Part shown: in pieces, positions 12,107 to 23,208 of the stretch
Layout: each line of letters begins with the position of its first letter
Position numbering within the stretch: the stretch's first letter is position 1
Assembly (NCBI GenBank): GCA_018894105.1
Contig: CM032129.1
Location: forward strand, 27,855,468 to 27,919,467
Reading direction: 5' to 3'
From: Jacaranda mimosifolia
Taxonomy: Eukaryota; Streptophyta; Magnoliopsida; Lamiales; Bignoniaceae
DNA length: 64,000 nt
The notes under the pieces: model-generated
The model's input: only the letters and a program-made list of their open reading frames with translations
Database searches by the model: none
Told to the model about the DNA's origin: nothing
Made by a program: the position numbers and the translations under genes

Positions 12107-12681
12107 ATTCAAATTATCTTCCATTGCAATGATTTATTTTAGGGATTGGTTAATAAAAATTTTGGGAATTTAGCTTGCTCTGTTGGATCTAAGGCTTAGT
12201 ATTTTTGAGTTCTTTAGGTTTGGGAGCATTGCCATGTTATGTCCAGAATTTGGGACATGACATAAGTGGTATCAGAACCATCACTAGCTCGACTATTGGG
12301 AGCTAAGTGCTATATGGGGCAAAGTGCTACATGTGTGAGAGACATCTCTTGAACCTGGCGGACAAAGTGTTACACATAGGGAAGCCATCTCTTGATCCTG
12401 TAGGCGCCACCACTAGAGTCCCAACACCTAATGACTGATCTTGGATATATGTCACACTGCCTCATCGTTGCATTCTGAAGGAGGAGTGATTATAATACCC
12501 CATCCTACATGAACTAAACACTGAAAGAATGAATACTATATAAGTTTTGACCAAATAACTCGTGTGCATCCACTGGATATCTTTTTTGGGCAATTTGATT
12601 GTAGTCTAATTTCAGGATGCACTTGATGAGTTTGAAAGCAATTCTCACATCCAACATGTTCGCAGACCCGACGCGTGACAC

Positions 12682-12695
12682 TTTTATAAAAAGGG
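12682..12695 (+). promoter_or_regulatory. Possible TATA box of the OCT pseudogene
   Basis: The sequence cttttataaaaagg lies about 55 bp before the ATG at 12745. Position and composition fit a plant TATA box, but there is no other support. Confidence 0.3.
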
Positions 12696-12744
12696 CTATG
12701 GAGGAGAAGCTGGTATGCACACCAACCACTACTTACAACCATCA

Positions 12745-14349
12745 ATGACAGATCCAAAATCACCACCAACACATACTTCACCGCGGGCATCATCACCGCC
12801 AGCGCTGACGGAGCAACACCAGATCCTATCCCTTGACGCCACAATTGAACACTATATGGGGGACTTGGGGTGGAAGCAATTTCTCCAATCCATCATTTTA
12901 TCGTTTGCATGGTTCTTTGATGGACAACAGACCTTCTTCAGTATTTTTACTGATGCAGAACCTAAATGAAGTTGCTAAAATTCAACAAGTTTTAATAATC
13001 TTTGCAACAGCAGTACCACCAATGTATGCCAGCTTCCCAAGGATTCATGGTCCTGGGATTTGCCTGCAAGAACATCCATCATTTCCGAGTGGTCTCTCCA
13101 GTGTGCAGGCTCCATCATCAGGGGCCTCCCGGCCTCATCCTTCTTCTTGGATTGCCTGGTCGGCGGGTTCGTGCTGGCCACTTTAGCGGACTCGTTTTTG
13201 GGTCGGAAGAATTTGCTGGGTTTATCTTGCCTGATAATGTCACTGGCCGGAGGGCTGACAGCAGTTTCGACCAATATATGGATGTATACTGCATTGAGAT
13301 TTATCAGCGGATTTGGACGACCCATGATTGGGACATGTGCTCTTGTCCATGCAACTGAGCTAGTTGGGAAAAAATGGAGAGGAAAAGTTGGGATTATTGG
13401 ATTCATGTTCTTTACTCTGGGAATTCTATCTCTCCCGATTATAGCGTTTTTGCTAAGAGGGCAATCGTGGAGATTAATGTACCTCTTGACTTGTGCTCCC
13501 TGTGTATTTTACTCCTTGATAGTGTATTTCTCAGTTCACGAATCTCCCAGATGGCTTTTCATCAAAGGAAGAAAACAAGAATTCGCCAAAATGCTTAGAA
13601 GCTTCGCACCGCCGGATCAGCGGAGCAGCTTAACAGAAAGCTTTTTCAGCAATTGCGTGGAGTGGGCAGAGATATCGCAAGAATATAACATATATTCTGT
13701 CCTCAAAATATTGCTAAAGAAAAGATGGGCTTTGAAGCGTCTACTGGCGATGATGGCGGTAGGTTTCGGCACCGGCACGATATACTACGGCATGCCGTTG
13801 GGCCTTGGCAACCTGTCGTTTAATCTATATTTTAGCGTCGCATTAAATGCGTTATCTGAGTTGCCAGCCTCATTCATCACCCTGTTTCTGATCGAAAAAC
13901 TGAAGAGAAAGAGTTCGGTGGTGGGATTGACTTTGTTGAGCGGAATTTGCTGTGCGACGAGTGTCGTGGCGAGATGGAAGGAATTGCAAATGGCGATGGA
14001 GCTAGTGGGTTTTTTCATCGGTTGCGCGGCGATTGATGTTCATTTGATATACGTGTTGGAGTTATTTCCGACGTGCGTGAGGAACTCCGCCGTGTCCATG
14101 GTCCGACAGGCAAGTTTGCTCGCCGGAGTATTTGGTCTGGTGCTGGTGGCGGTTGGCAGAAATAATGACTTTCTGGCTTATGGCGTGTTTGGATGGACAA
14201 TGTCTTTGTGTGGATTGCTCGTTGTTTGGCTGCCTGAAACTAAAGGGAGAATATTATGTGATACTATGAAGGAAGAAGAACGCAAGGTTAGAGAAGTTAA
14301 CAATGGAGTTTATGTTGCTTCAAGCAGAAACTCTTTTTCTTTCTTTTGA
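12745..14349 (+). pseudogene. Organic cation/carnitine transporter (OCT, MFS) pseudogene with two nonsense codons
   Basis: From ATG at 12745 the single uninterrupted frame follows the intact OCT gene at 49942 along its whole length, with no frameshift. Two stops break it: TGA at 12967-12969 where the paralog has Trp74, and TAA at 12976-12978 where it has Lys77. The remaining frame keeps MFS marks such as LADSFLGRKN, GFGRPMIGT, ESPRWLFIKGRK, LELFPTCVRNSA and LPETKGR. An open stretch from 13060 begins with TTG, not ATG, and the first in-frame Met after the stops lies in LIMSLAGG, beyond the first membrane helices. A working transporter is therefore unlikely. The first glycine of the GCLVGG helix is also changed to Asp. 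The C-terminus differs from the paralog (about 25 extra diverged residues). It sits directly behind the LTR relic. Confidence 0.9.
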
Positions 14350-15779
14350 ACACTTTCTTTTATTTTATATTTCATTTTATAAAATTAATTAATTAAAAAT
14401 TACATATTCGTATCATCTATATCAAATAGAGGATCCAAACTCTTCAAATATTAGAACTTTAACCATATGTTATTTTCATTAAAACGTAGGATCCAATTAG
14501 AGGATCACAGCAGACCTATTTTTAACTATGTATGGAGGATCACACCGGACCTATATTCTCCTAAAGTTCAGACAAAGCCAGAGAAATTTAGCCATAACTC
14601 TTGTTTAAGTTAATTAATATTATTTATGTTCGTAAATTAACTAATATTTACTTAATTATTTGATCAAAGTTTTTAAAATTTGAATTAATTCAAATAGTAC
14701 ATGTACTATACATATTGCTCTATGTGCTCAACAAATAATACTCTAACTTGAAAAAAAGTTTTCTAAAATTTTTAATTTTCATTCAGACTTCACTTCCTCT
14801 TAACAATTTTAAAATGTTAATTGTCTCTATGATTAGTTGTCAAATCTTAATAAGCTGCCCAAATTCAATGGGCTTTCAATAATTTTTCCAATATTATATG
14901 TAATATTAGCATATTGTCATGTAATATTGATAGATGTTGCACAAAAATGGAGTGAGGTCATTCTGATAGATGTTGGTTTGCAAAACTCATAATACAGTCA
15001 TGTAAGTGTATGTGTCGCAACAACTAATAAAGTGAAGAGAGAATGTTGATCCCATGAGAAACTAAATTATTAGTCATTAATTGTTAATCTATCACACACT
15101 AATTTTATTCAAACAATGATCAATTGTATTGAGATTAAAATTAAATTAATGAAAATAAAAAATGTATTGATTAAGTTTTCTACCAAGACGTGAAGCATAG
15201 AATTATAATTTCATCGGTCGAATTGGTTGATTACATAATTTTCTTCCTATTAATAACAAATTATTACTCTTAAGTCTTATGCAATTACTGGATTCTTTTG
15301 AAGTACCCGCAATCAAATCCATAACTTATTCAATTCACAATATTCTTATATCAATTAACTAAATTGCAGATGTGGTTGTACCACTCAATTAACTACCTAG
15401 GATAAGTGGATATATTCTTATCCTACTCACAAATTAATTAATTCATTTATTTGAATAATTAATCCTAAGCTCTTCTATTGTCAGTTAATCCCTAGATTTT
15501 ATTTTCCAAAATTCTTCTAAAGTTGAAAGATACACTTAACTATGATCAAACAATCAAATAGAAATAGCAACAATAGAAGAAATAACTTAAAAAGCTTTTA
15601 ATTTTATAGAAGAAATAGCTCTCAGGTGCTTCTACTTAATTAATTAATTTAATTCATTGAGTTATTTTTAATTAATTTACCACATTATCTTGTAGCCAAA
15701 ATTCACCACATCATTGATATAAACTATAAAGTAAACCAAGTAGCAAACCTTTATTCCTATCTATCTATCTATATATCTA
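14350..15779. other. Intergenic DNA, no gene seen
   Basis: A+T-rich sequence with an imperfect TCTA repeat at about 15758-15784. Nothing coding is recognisable. Parts around 15050-15700 have the even composition of an old LTR, but I find no ends. Confidence 0.5.
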
Positions 15780-16201
15780 TCTATAGTATATAAAAAAGAA
15801 AAGCTCTTTACACACTCGAAGCAGCGGTTACGCCATGCTACACCAAAATTTACTTTACCAATTATACCCTTATTTTTTAATTTAATTTCAAAGTGAATTT
15901 GTCACTTAATTTAACATTAGAAACACAAATAATATAGTGAAAATATAATAACAAAATTTATGGAATGCATAGGTAGATATATTTAACAATTTTAAACTTT
16001 TTGATGTAGAAATAATTTGCTAAATATGAATTTATATTAATGGATGATTACTATTGTATGCTATTGATGTAATTATTGTTAAAATTATGTTATTGCTAAT
16101 GTATATTGTAAAAAATTGAGTACTTTATTTATTAATGTAATTTAGCATCAATAGTATGATATATTAATATGCACGTAGGGACGACGTGCCACGACGACTA
16201 A
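15780..16201 (+). mobile_element. Non-autonomous Helitron (422 bp)
   Basis: The 5' end reads TCTATAGTATATAAAAAAG and follows an A. The 3' end is CTAA at 16198-16201 followed by T, giving insertion between A and T as Helitrons do. Eight bases upstream of CTAA lies a hairpin, gcacgt-agggacg-acgtgc (16171-16189), the expected 3' terminal hairpin. A related but diverged sequence lies at about 24580-24880. No Rep/helicase is encoded. Confidence 0.7.
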
Positions 16202-16234
16202 TATATATATATATATATTGGAGCGAGTGCGTGT

Positions 16235-16985
16235 TTATTATTGAACCTACTAACATGTAGTAAAGTGAGTCCAATTATAGGTTTTGCCATTACTTGTGTC
16301 TGGAAGTATCTTATGCTAATGGATAATTAGGACATGATGTTATTAAAGTTAATAGCTAATTAAAATATTGGGAAACTACTCCGATAATTAATTGCAATAT
16401 TAGGAAAGTATGTGCTTTGTGAAACAAAAGTACTATGGGCTTGTGAGGCACTTTTTGAACCCAAGAAAAAAGTGTTGCATGCATCTACAAGTAACTATTA
16501 GGTATCATTTCTTAATTATATGAATATGGACTTATCATTCTTGATAGTTTTGAGATAATTTCTTGAGTCAAACCAACTCAAGAGTTCAGAACTGTCACAC
16601 ACACAACTAATTAATTTTTATATATCTATCATGCATAATTATAATATATCCTTTCCTATAACAATATGCATGCATATTATTTGTTCTTGGTGGGTTTGAG
16701 ATAATTCTTTAAATTCTTCAATAATTTAGAGCATTACAAAAAACGAGAACTATAATTAGAAACAGCGTACCAATTAATTATTTACATATCTCATATATAA
16801 TTAGATGTATGAATAATTGTTAGATGTCCTTTTTTAGTATGAAATATGGATGATGGGTTAACTTGAAATAATTAATTAAGTCCAATTAATTAAAAATAAT
16901 TAGAGGCAATTTTACCAATTAATCCAGCCAAACAAATGAGCGGGCAACATGTTCATGTGGGTGTATTATTGAACCTACTAACATG
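16235..16985. repeat. Pair of 23-bp direct repeats 728 bp apart
   Basis: The 23 bases beginning tattattgaacctactaac occur at about 16236-16258 and again at about 16963-16985. The DNA between shows no coding sequence; microsatellite-like AT stretches and short inverted words are all that I see. Confidence 0.6.
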
Positions 16986-17102
16986 TCAGTCTCCTCTCCT
17001 TCAAGCATTTTGGTATCCCACGGAAGACACCTAAGTCTTATATTGCTTTATATTCTAATTCTAGTTTCAAATGAAAACTCTCCACCCACTTTAATATTCT
17101 TA

Positions 17103-17370
17103 GGGCTCGTTTGCTTTGAATGATGTGATTAGGAGTATTACATAAGCCAATGGATATATTTTAAACCCATTAGGATAGAATATTTTAATTTTATGTTTGG
17201 ATGGTAAGATTAATATATAAATAAATCAAAATATAATACATAAATTTACTATTATATCATTTATACTTTTAATAAGTTTTTCACAATTTCCTCATTCTTC
17301 CCCATTCTTAGGAATAGGGTTTAATTGGAAATAAGATAAAAAAAATAGGCCTTGTTTGATCTTTGTAATT
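17103..17370. mobile_element. MITE-like element with ggctcgtttgcttt end (copy 2)
   Basis: It begins agggctcgtttgctttgaat and follows the copy at 6315-6771 closely up to ttgatctttgtaatt, after which the two diverge. The right end is therefore missing or diverged. Confidence 0.6.
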
Positions 17371-17592
17371 AACAAATTATGAGTCACACTAGGTAAATTA
17401 CCACCTTAATGGTATGTACAAAATTAACACCAATGCATTTAATAAAAAAATTATCAAGAAATATGTTGCAAAATAAGCTAATTCATGATTCCCATGCTCG
17501 ACAGCTATTAATGGCATAGACCCACATTATTGATCAGAAATTAGCTATAACAAAGTGACAAATTCAGTATTAACATCACAATATATATAGCA

Positions 17593-17593
<1 letters not shown>

Positions 17594-17621
<28 letters not shown>
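17594..17621. repeat. (TG)14 microsatellite
   Basis: An uninterrupted TG run. The open frames on both strands here arise from the repeat. Confidence 0.95.
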
Positions 17622-17623
<2 letters not shown>

Positions 17624-17829
17624 TACATCGGCTTTTCCAGAAGAAGAAAAGATATGCCGGCAGAGTACGACCACTCCCTTTAATAAAATTTGTTTGCTTC
17701 CCACGAGTTGGGACGTTTCTGTCGGCCATAGTAATCCATGCATACATAATTGAAGGACCCTTCGATCTAGATTTTGCTACCCAAAAATTAATTGTCGAGG
17801 CTCGAGCCTATGCCACATGATTAGTCTTG

Positions 17830-18690
17830 TTTCACGATTCTGTCTACAAGTTAATAATATCTATTGGTTGAGTGGTTACAACCCAATCCAAAATTTCAGG
17901 TGGAACCACTTGGTTCAGTGGTTACAAGCCGAGGGTAAAAATTGTTTAGAGCGACTATTGAGTTGTAATCCAATATAATCGATTAAGTGGGAGGTCGAGA
18001 GAAGTATTTTCTGATGTATTGGGGTCGAGTTCTGCAACCAATAGCACATGTCAGGCTAGTCGAGGGCTCTTGGCTAAGACACTCCGACGCTCAATTCAGT
18101 AAGATCAACTAGAAGGTAGAGCAGCAGAGTGAGTCAATGGGGTATTTATAGGTTTCTCCATGTGGTTGATTTGTCTATGATGCCCTTGTTGTAGAGGAAG
18201 GGCATGTGTCCTTACATGAGGACCTTTAAGTCTTCTCTAATTCGTGTACTATTTCAGGTGGCGCTACATCCCGCTACCTAGGAGAAGATGGTACACTAGA
18301 GGCAGCGCTAGTCAGACACAACTGCAAAGGTGGTAAGGGTGGTGGGATGCGCTATTAATGCGGAGGCACGCCGCTTGGCAGATCATTGATGCAGCTGAGG
18401 GGCTGACACCCCTGTTTGACCTCCTCGATCTAGATGAATACTTCTACGAGATATCCCTTCAGATCCCAGTCAACAAGATGTAATAGTCGCAACTAAATCT
18501 TCTTGATCGAGTGAATGATTGCACATGCTGACGGTAGTTGATCGTAATCTGGTTGATAGGTTGAACGCCGGTATCCGCCATGACGGATAAGGCCCATAAG
18601 GTTGAATGTTGGTCGATAGGTTGGGCCTATAGGTAATTGGGTCGTCCTGCACCATATCTCCATCATGGTCAAGTTTTGTTAGACTAGGCC
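17830..18690. other. Island of higher G+C, possibly an LTR fragment
   Basis: Composition shifts sharply from the surrounding A+T-rich DNA. It holds two related words, ggttgagtggttacaa (17866-17881) and ggttcagtggttacaa (17912-17927). The phrase ggggtatttataggtttct near 18139 resembles the transcription-start region of some plant LTRs. Short open frames match nothing. The island is followed by a repeat shared with 57262-57395. Confidence 0.35.
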
Positions 18691-18694
18691 TGTT

Positions 18695-18845
18695 GGGCTA
18701 TCCCATATCAATTCTAATTATTCCATTTATATATTTCACATAAATTATATACAAAATATCATGTTCCAGTGATGTTTTATGTGACAATTTAGTATATATT
18801 TATCTATATTTATACCATACTATTCATGATATTAAAGATTTTAAA
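18695..18845. repeat. Dispersed repeat shared with 57262-57395
   Basis: Stretches such as attctaattattccatttat and atttcacataaattat, then agtatatatttatctatat, recur in the same order at 57262-57395. In both places the repeat follows an island of higher G+C. Confidence 0.65.
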
Positions 18846-19108
18846 TATATTAAATTTGTCCTTCTACTTATTTTATATATCCAATAAAATTAACATATCC
18901 ATTGCAACATTTGTTGCAAAACCGAGCATCACAAAAATTTGAAACAGTGGTTTTAGCTTAGATTTTGGCTGCATAGAATTCGTCGCGAATTGCTATTTGC
19001 GATGTCGCGAATTCTGTCGCTAATTGTAGCTTTTCTAGTATGATATTGTACTTTATGTAACTGTTATCTTCATAATTATGCAAATTATAGATATATGTTT
19101 TCAATGCA
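18846..19108. other. Intergenic DNA with gcgacg-type words
   Basis: Around 18965-19030 the words gtcgcgaatt recur three times (cgtcgcgaattgc, gatgtcgcgaattc, gtcgctaatt), in the style of CACTA subterminal repeats. No CACTA terminus is visible. Confidence 0.35.
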
Positions 19109-19123
19109 TGTAAATTTTTAGTA
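19109..19123. repeat. Target-site duplication of the LINE (copy at its 3' end)
   Basis: tgtaaatttttagta, identical to 24499-24513, directly next to the 12-base T run that is the element's poly(A) tail on the plus strand. Confidence 0.93.
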
Positions 19124-19153
19124 TTTTTTTTTTTTGACACTAAAAGGGAAATA

Positions 19154-22100
19154 TTATTTCAAATATTCAATAAGAACATCCAACAGGAAAGTAGGAGCAT
19201 GATTCTCCCACAAAACCTGCACAACCATAGATCCAGATGCTCTAGCTATGCAATGAGCAACATGATTCACTGTGTGTCTCACAAAACTAAAGCTACCATT
19301 TAGTTCAGCAATGAGAGCTTTACAATCCTCAATAATTGATCCAAAATACAAGACATCCAAAGAATCACTAGACATAGCATTCGCTACTAATTGAGAGTCT
19401 AGTTCAAAAATAATTTGGCAAGGAAAATGTGTTTTTACCCAGCTCAATGCCTCTTGAAAACTCAATGCTTCGGCCAACAAAGGAGTCACTAAACCCACAA
19501 ATGAACTAGCCTTAGCAAATCTAAAACAACCCTGATCATTCCTGATGATCCATCCAACTCCAAATTTTGATTCGTGGGTAAATATGGTTGCATCAACATT
19601 ACACTTAAACCATCCGTGGGGGGGCCTTTCCCATCTAACAGGTGTTTGGTCTCTCTGCACATGGACTGATAAAATTCTATGTTTCTGAGCAATCGTCCAT
19701 TGTTGAAGAAAGGTGTTTGCACGGTTAAGGATAGAGTTAGCCGTCCCTGCTTTATTATTCCAGACAACCTGGTTTCTGTTGTTCCAAATACTCCATAGTA
19801 TCATGAAAATTCTATTCATTTCCTCAGAGTTTATCTTCCTTTGAAGGCTTTGGATCCATTCTAGCAATTGCCAATTTGTGCCAGTGGGACTCCTGCTGAA
19901 ACCAAACACCAACATGAAACTGCGATTGGGCAATGAACTAACATATGAGGGATAGATTCTGAACTGGCTTGACAAACAGGGCACAAAGGACTAACATCTA
20001 TTCTCTTTGATAGCAACCTGTCTTTTGTTAGCAAGAAATTTGAGCATGCTCTCCAAACCATATTACGAACTTTTGGTGGAATTTTGGCTTTCCAAATTTC
20101 TTTCCGAACTGCAAGAGGAGTATTGTTGCCTAATATATTACTACAAGATGAAAGCAATTTGTAGCCTACTGTGTATATGCCTTTGCAATCTGATATCCAA
20201 ATCCATCTATCCTTTTTCCTCAATTGGCTAAAGGAGATGCCCAGAATCTGCTTAGCATCTCTTTCATTAAAACTGGAAGAAATCAAATCCCTATCACATT
20301 CACTACCATCTGCTTTAATAAGGAGTCTAACTTTGTTGTGATATAATTTTGGGCTCAGGCTTGATGTGATGAAAGGATTTTGTGTGTCATTCAACCACGG
20401 ATCCTTTCCTATGACAATGTCTTTACCATTACCCACCTTCAATGCACTTCCTTCATTCATAAAACTTTGAGTTGCTAGTAAACTTCGCCAAATAAAGCTT
20501 TGATTGGAGCCTAAATCTGCCTCAAAAAAAGATTTACCTTCGAAGTACCGAGTTCTAAAAACCTTAGAGACTAATACATCAGGATTTGAAACCAGTCTCC
20601 ATGCTTGTCTACCTAACATGGCTAAATTAAATTCTCTAATTTTTTTGAACCCAAGTCCTCCTTCATTTTTAGTACAACTAAGTCAACTCCACTTCATCCA
20701 ACGAATTCCATGAGTGTTGCTTCTGTTAGATGACCAGTAAGTAGAATTCATCATCTTTTCAATATCATCACAGAGACTCTTTGGAAGTAAGAAAACATTC
20801 ATGGTAAAGTTTGGAATGGCCTGGGCAACTGTTTTTAACAAGATTTCTTTTCCTGCTTTAGATAGATACCTCTTACTTCATCCCTGCATCTTATGCAAAA
20901 TCTTGTCTTTGACAAACCTGAACACCTCTTTCTTTTTTCTACCAATAAACGAAGGAAGCCCCAAATACCTACCTTGGTCACCATATGATTGAACATTCAA
21001 TAAGTTGCAAATATTAGTTCTTTCTTCAATTTTTGTGTTGGAGCTGAAAAACACCTCAGATTTTTGAAAATTAATAGCTTGACCAGATGCAATTTCATAC
21101 TCCTTTAGCCCTTCTTTTATTGCATTACATTCTTCAGCATTTGCACAAAAGAACATAAGACTATCATCTGCAAAGAAAAGATGCGTAATAGAAGGTGCTT
21201 TCCTAGCAACTTTATAGCCATGAATTTTGCCCATTCTTTCATACTTACAAAGAATTGCCGACAGACCTTCTGCACATAAAATGAAGAGGTATGGAGAGAG
21301 AGGGTCGCCTTGACGAAGACCTCTTTTTGGAATCAAAGGTCCAATCTCCTTGCCTTGATGGATTATCATATACCTAACTGACTGCACACACACCATAACC
21401 ATATTGCTAAACTTCTGATGAAATCCCAATTTCTCCATCATCTTTTTCAAAAATTCCCATTCCACTCTATCATACGCCTTACTCATATCAATTTTGAGGG
21501 CTACTACTCCTTTTTTTTCCTTTGGTTTTCCTCTTTAAAAAGTGCGTAACTTCAAAAGCTATCATGATATTATCCGTGATTAGTCTACCAAGTACAAATG
21601 CACTTTGAGTTTCTGATATGATCATTGGAAGGATTAATTTCAATCTAACACTTTCGAAACCACTTTGTATAAGACATTACACAACGCTATTAGTCTAAGA
21701 TCAGTCATTACCTGGAGGTTCTTCTTCTTTGGTATTAGACAAATATTAGTATTGTTTAGGCTTTCTGGAAGAAATCCATTATTGAGAAAGTCCAAACATG
21801 CTACTATTACATCTTCTCAAATAATCGACTAGTGGTTCTGAAAAAATGCTGGATTCATGCCGTCTGGTCCAGTGGATTTATCTAGGTGCATAGAAAAAAT
21901 GGCTTCCTTAATTTCCTGTGCCTTAAATTTTGCAATGAGTTTTTCATTATGCTCAAATGTTACCTTGCAGCAGATACAATTTAAGATATTATCGTAATTA
22001 CATCCTGCAGATGAGAAAAGTCCATTAAAGTAACTGGAAATGACATCCCCTAATCCAGTTTGCCAAGTTCTCCAAATACTATTTTCATCTTTAAGCTGAA

Positions 22101-23208
22101 CAATCTGGTTACTTTTCTGGTGAGCTGAAGCCTTGGCATGAAAGTACCTAGAATTTGAGTCACCTTCCTGAAGCCAGAATTGTTTGGCCTGCTGCTTCCA
22201 AAAATCTTCTTGATGTTGCAGGATTTATATATATTCATTATGAGCTTCAGAGAAGTTCTGCAGGGAAATTTCATCACGGCCACCTCTGAACTTTAACATA
22301 TTACTCCGACTTTCCTTCAGTCTTTCTTTAAACCGGTATGTCAAAAGATTGCCCCATTCTGAAAGATTGCGGCCACAATCAGCAATTATGTCCTGAATAG
22401 AGAGCCCTTTGCTACTGTTCCAGCTAGTAGACATAATTTGTTTACACTGATTTTCCCTCAACCAAGCATTCTCGAAACGGAAGCAACTTTTCTTAACTCT
22501 GTAGACCCATGGCTTTGGATGCAACAGTATGGGAGAATGATCAGATCCGGCCACTTGGAGATTATATACCTTGGCTTCTTTAAAATTTCTTCTCCAATTT
22601 GAGCAAGCAAGAGCACGTTCCAACTTTTCTTCGACAAAATTAATCGAACCTCTCCCCCTCTTCTATGTAAATAGATAGCCAAGTAAACCCAAATCCCTAA
22701 AATCACATTGAGAAACTACATTACAGAAACCCAAATATAACTATTGAGGATGGGGACATCTTCCACTTTTCTCCAATGGAGAAAGAAGGTCATTAAAATC
22801 CCCAACGCAGCACCATGGGAGGTCTGACTTATCTTTTAAACTGCACAATAGTTCCCAAGATATCCTTCTTCTCGATCGTTCTGGGTATCCATAAAATCCT
22901 GTTAATCTCCATCTACACATATCATCCAAAACCACTTCTGCATCACTAAAATTTCTGGAATACCCAATCAGATTAATGGTATCTTGCTTATTCCAGAATA
23001 GTGCAATTCCACCATTATTTCTATTACTGTCCACTGCATAACAACCTTCAAAATCGATCTCCTCTCTAACTTTTTCTATTTTGTCTCTGTTCAACATTAT
23101 TTCCATCAGAAAAACAAAATTGGGCTGCTTTGATTTTATTAAGTCTTTTAAGACTTGAATTGTCGTTGGGTTCCCAAGCCCACGACAATTCCAACTGATT
23201 GTACTCAT
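19154..23208 (-). pseudogene. LINE ORF2 pseudogene: endonuclease, reverse transcriptase, zf-RVT, RNase H
   Basis: The start is ATG at 23208, overlapping the ORF1 stop as TAATG. The endonuclease domain begins at once: ISWNCRGLGNP, FLMEIM, NNGGIALFW, WCCVGDFNDLL. Then follow SDHSPILL, WLQEGDSNSRYFH and the RT fingers (KSTGPDGMNPAFF). RT palm motifs are KAYDRVEWEFL, RQGDPLSPYLFILC and FADDS (about 21163-21177), the catalytic YxDD variant. The zf-RVT part reads WKAKIPPKVRNMVW...LCPVC...HMLVHC. RNase H keeps NVDAT, AEALS and ELDSQ acidic residues. Damage: in-frame stops at 22741, near 22660, at 22225, two near 21830, at 20878 and near 20685; frameshifts near 21640, at an A run near 21512, and near 19885. 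No active polyprotein is possible. Confidence 0.92.

Larger units (their letters stand above)
9091..12500 (+). mobile_element. Probable LTR-retrotransposon relic (large LTR, primer-binding site, short interior)
   Basis: At 12269-12281 the sequence tggtatcagaacc resembles the initiator-tRNA-Met primer-binding site of plant LTR elements (family form TGGTATCAGAGC), placed just after a candidate LTR end (gggacatgacata). A purine tract, gaaggaggagtga at 12477-12489, precedes ataatacccc, and a similar gtaatacccc lies at 9093, where the left LTR could begin. On this reading the LTR is about 3.2 kb with only about 220 bp of interior and a truncated right LTR. No gag or pol is present. The two LTR starts match only over a short stretch, so this is an inference. 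Between 8771 and 12260 I see no other gene. Confidence 0.35.

Noticed and set aside
13060..14349. Open frame of 429 codons as a functional N-terminally shortened OCT gene
   Set aside because: The first codon is TTG, not ATG. The nearest in-frame ATG lies after the first membrane helices, and the upstream part of the same frame is clearly homologous, so it is the rest of a pseudogene.
17541..17820. Open frames on both strands over the (TG) repeat
   Set aside because: The frames are created by the microsatellite (runs of Cys-Val or His-Thr) and have no other support.
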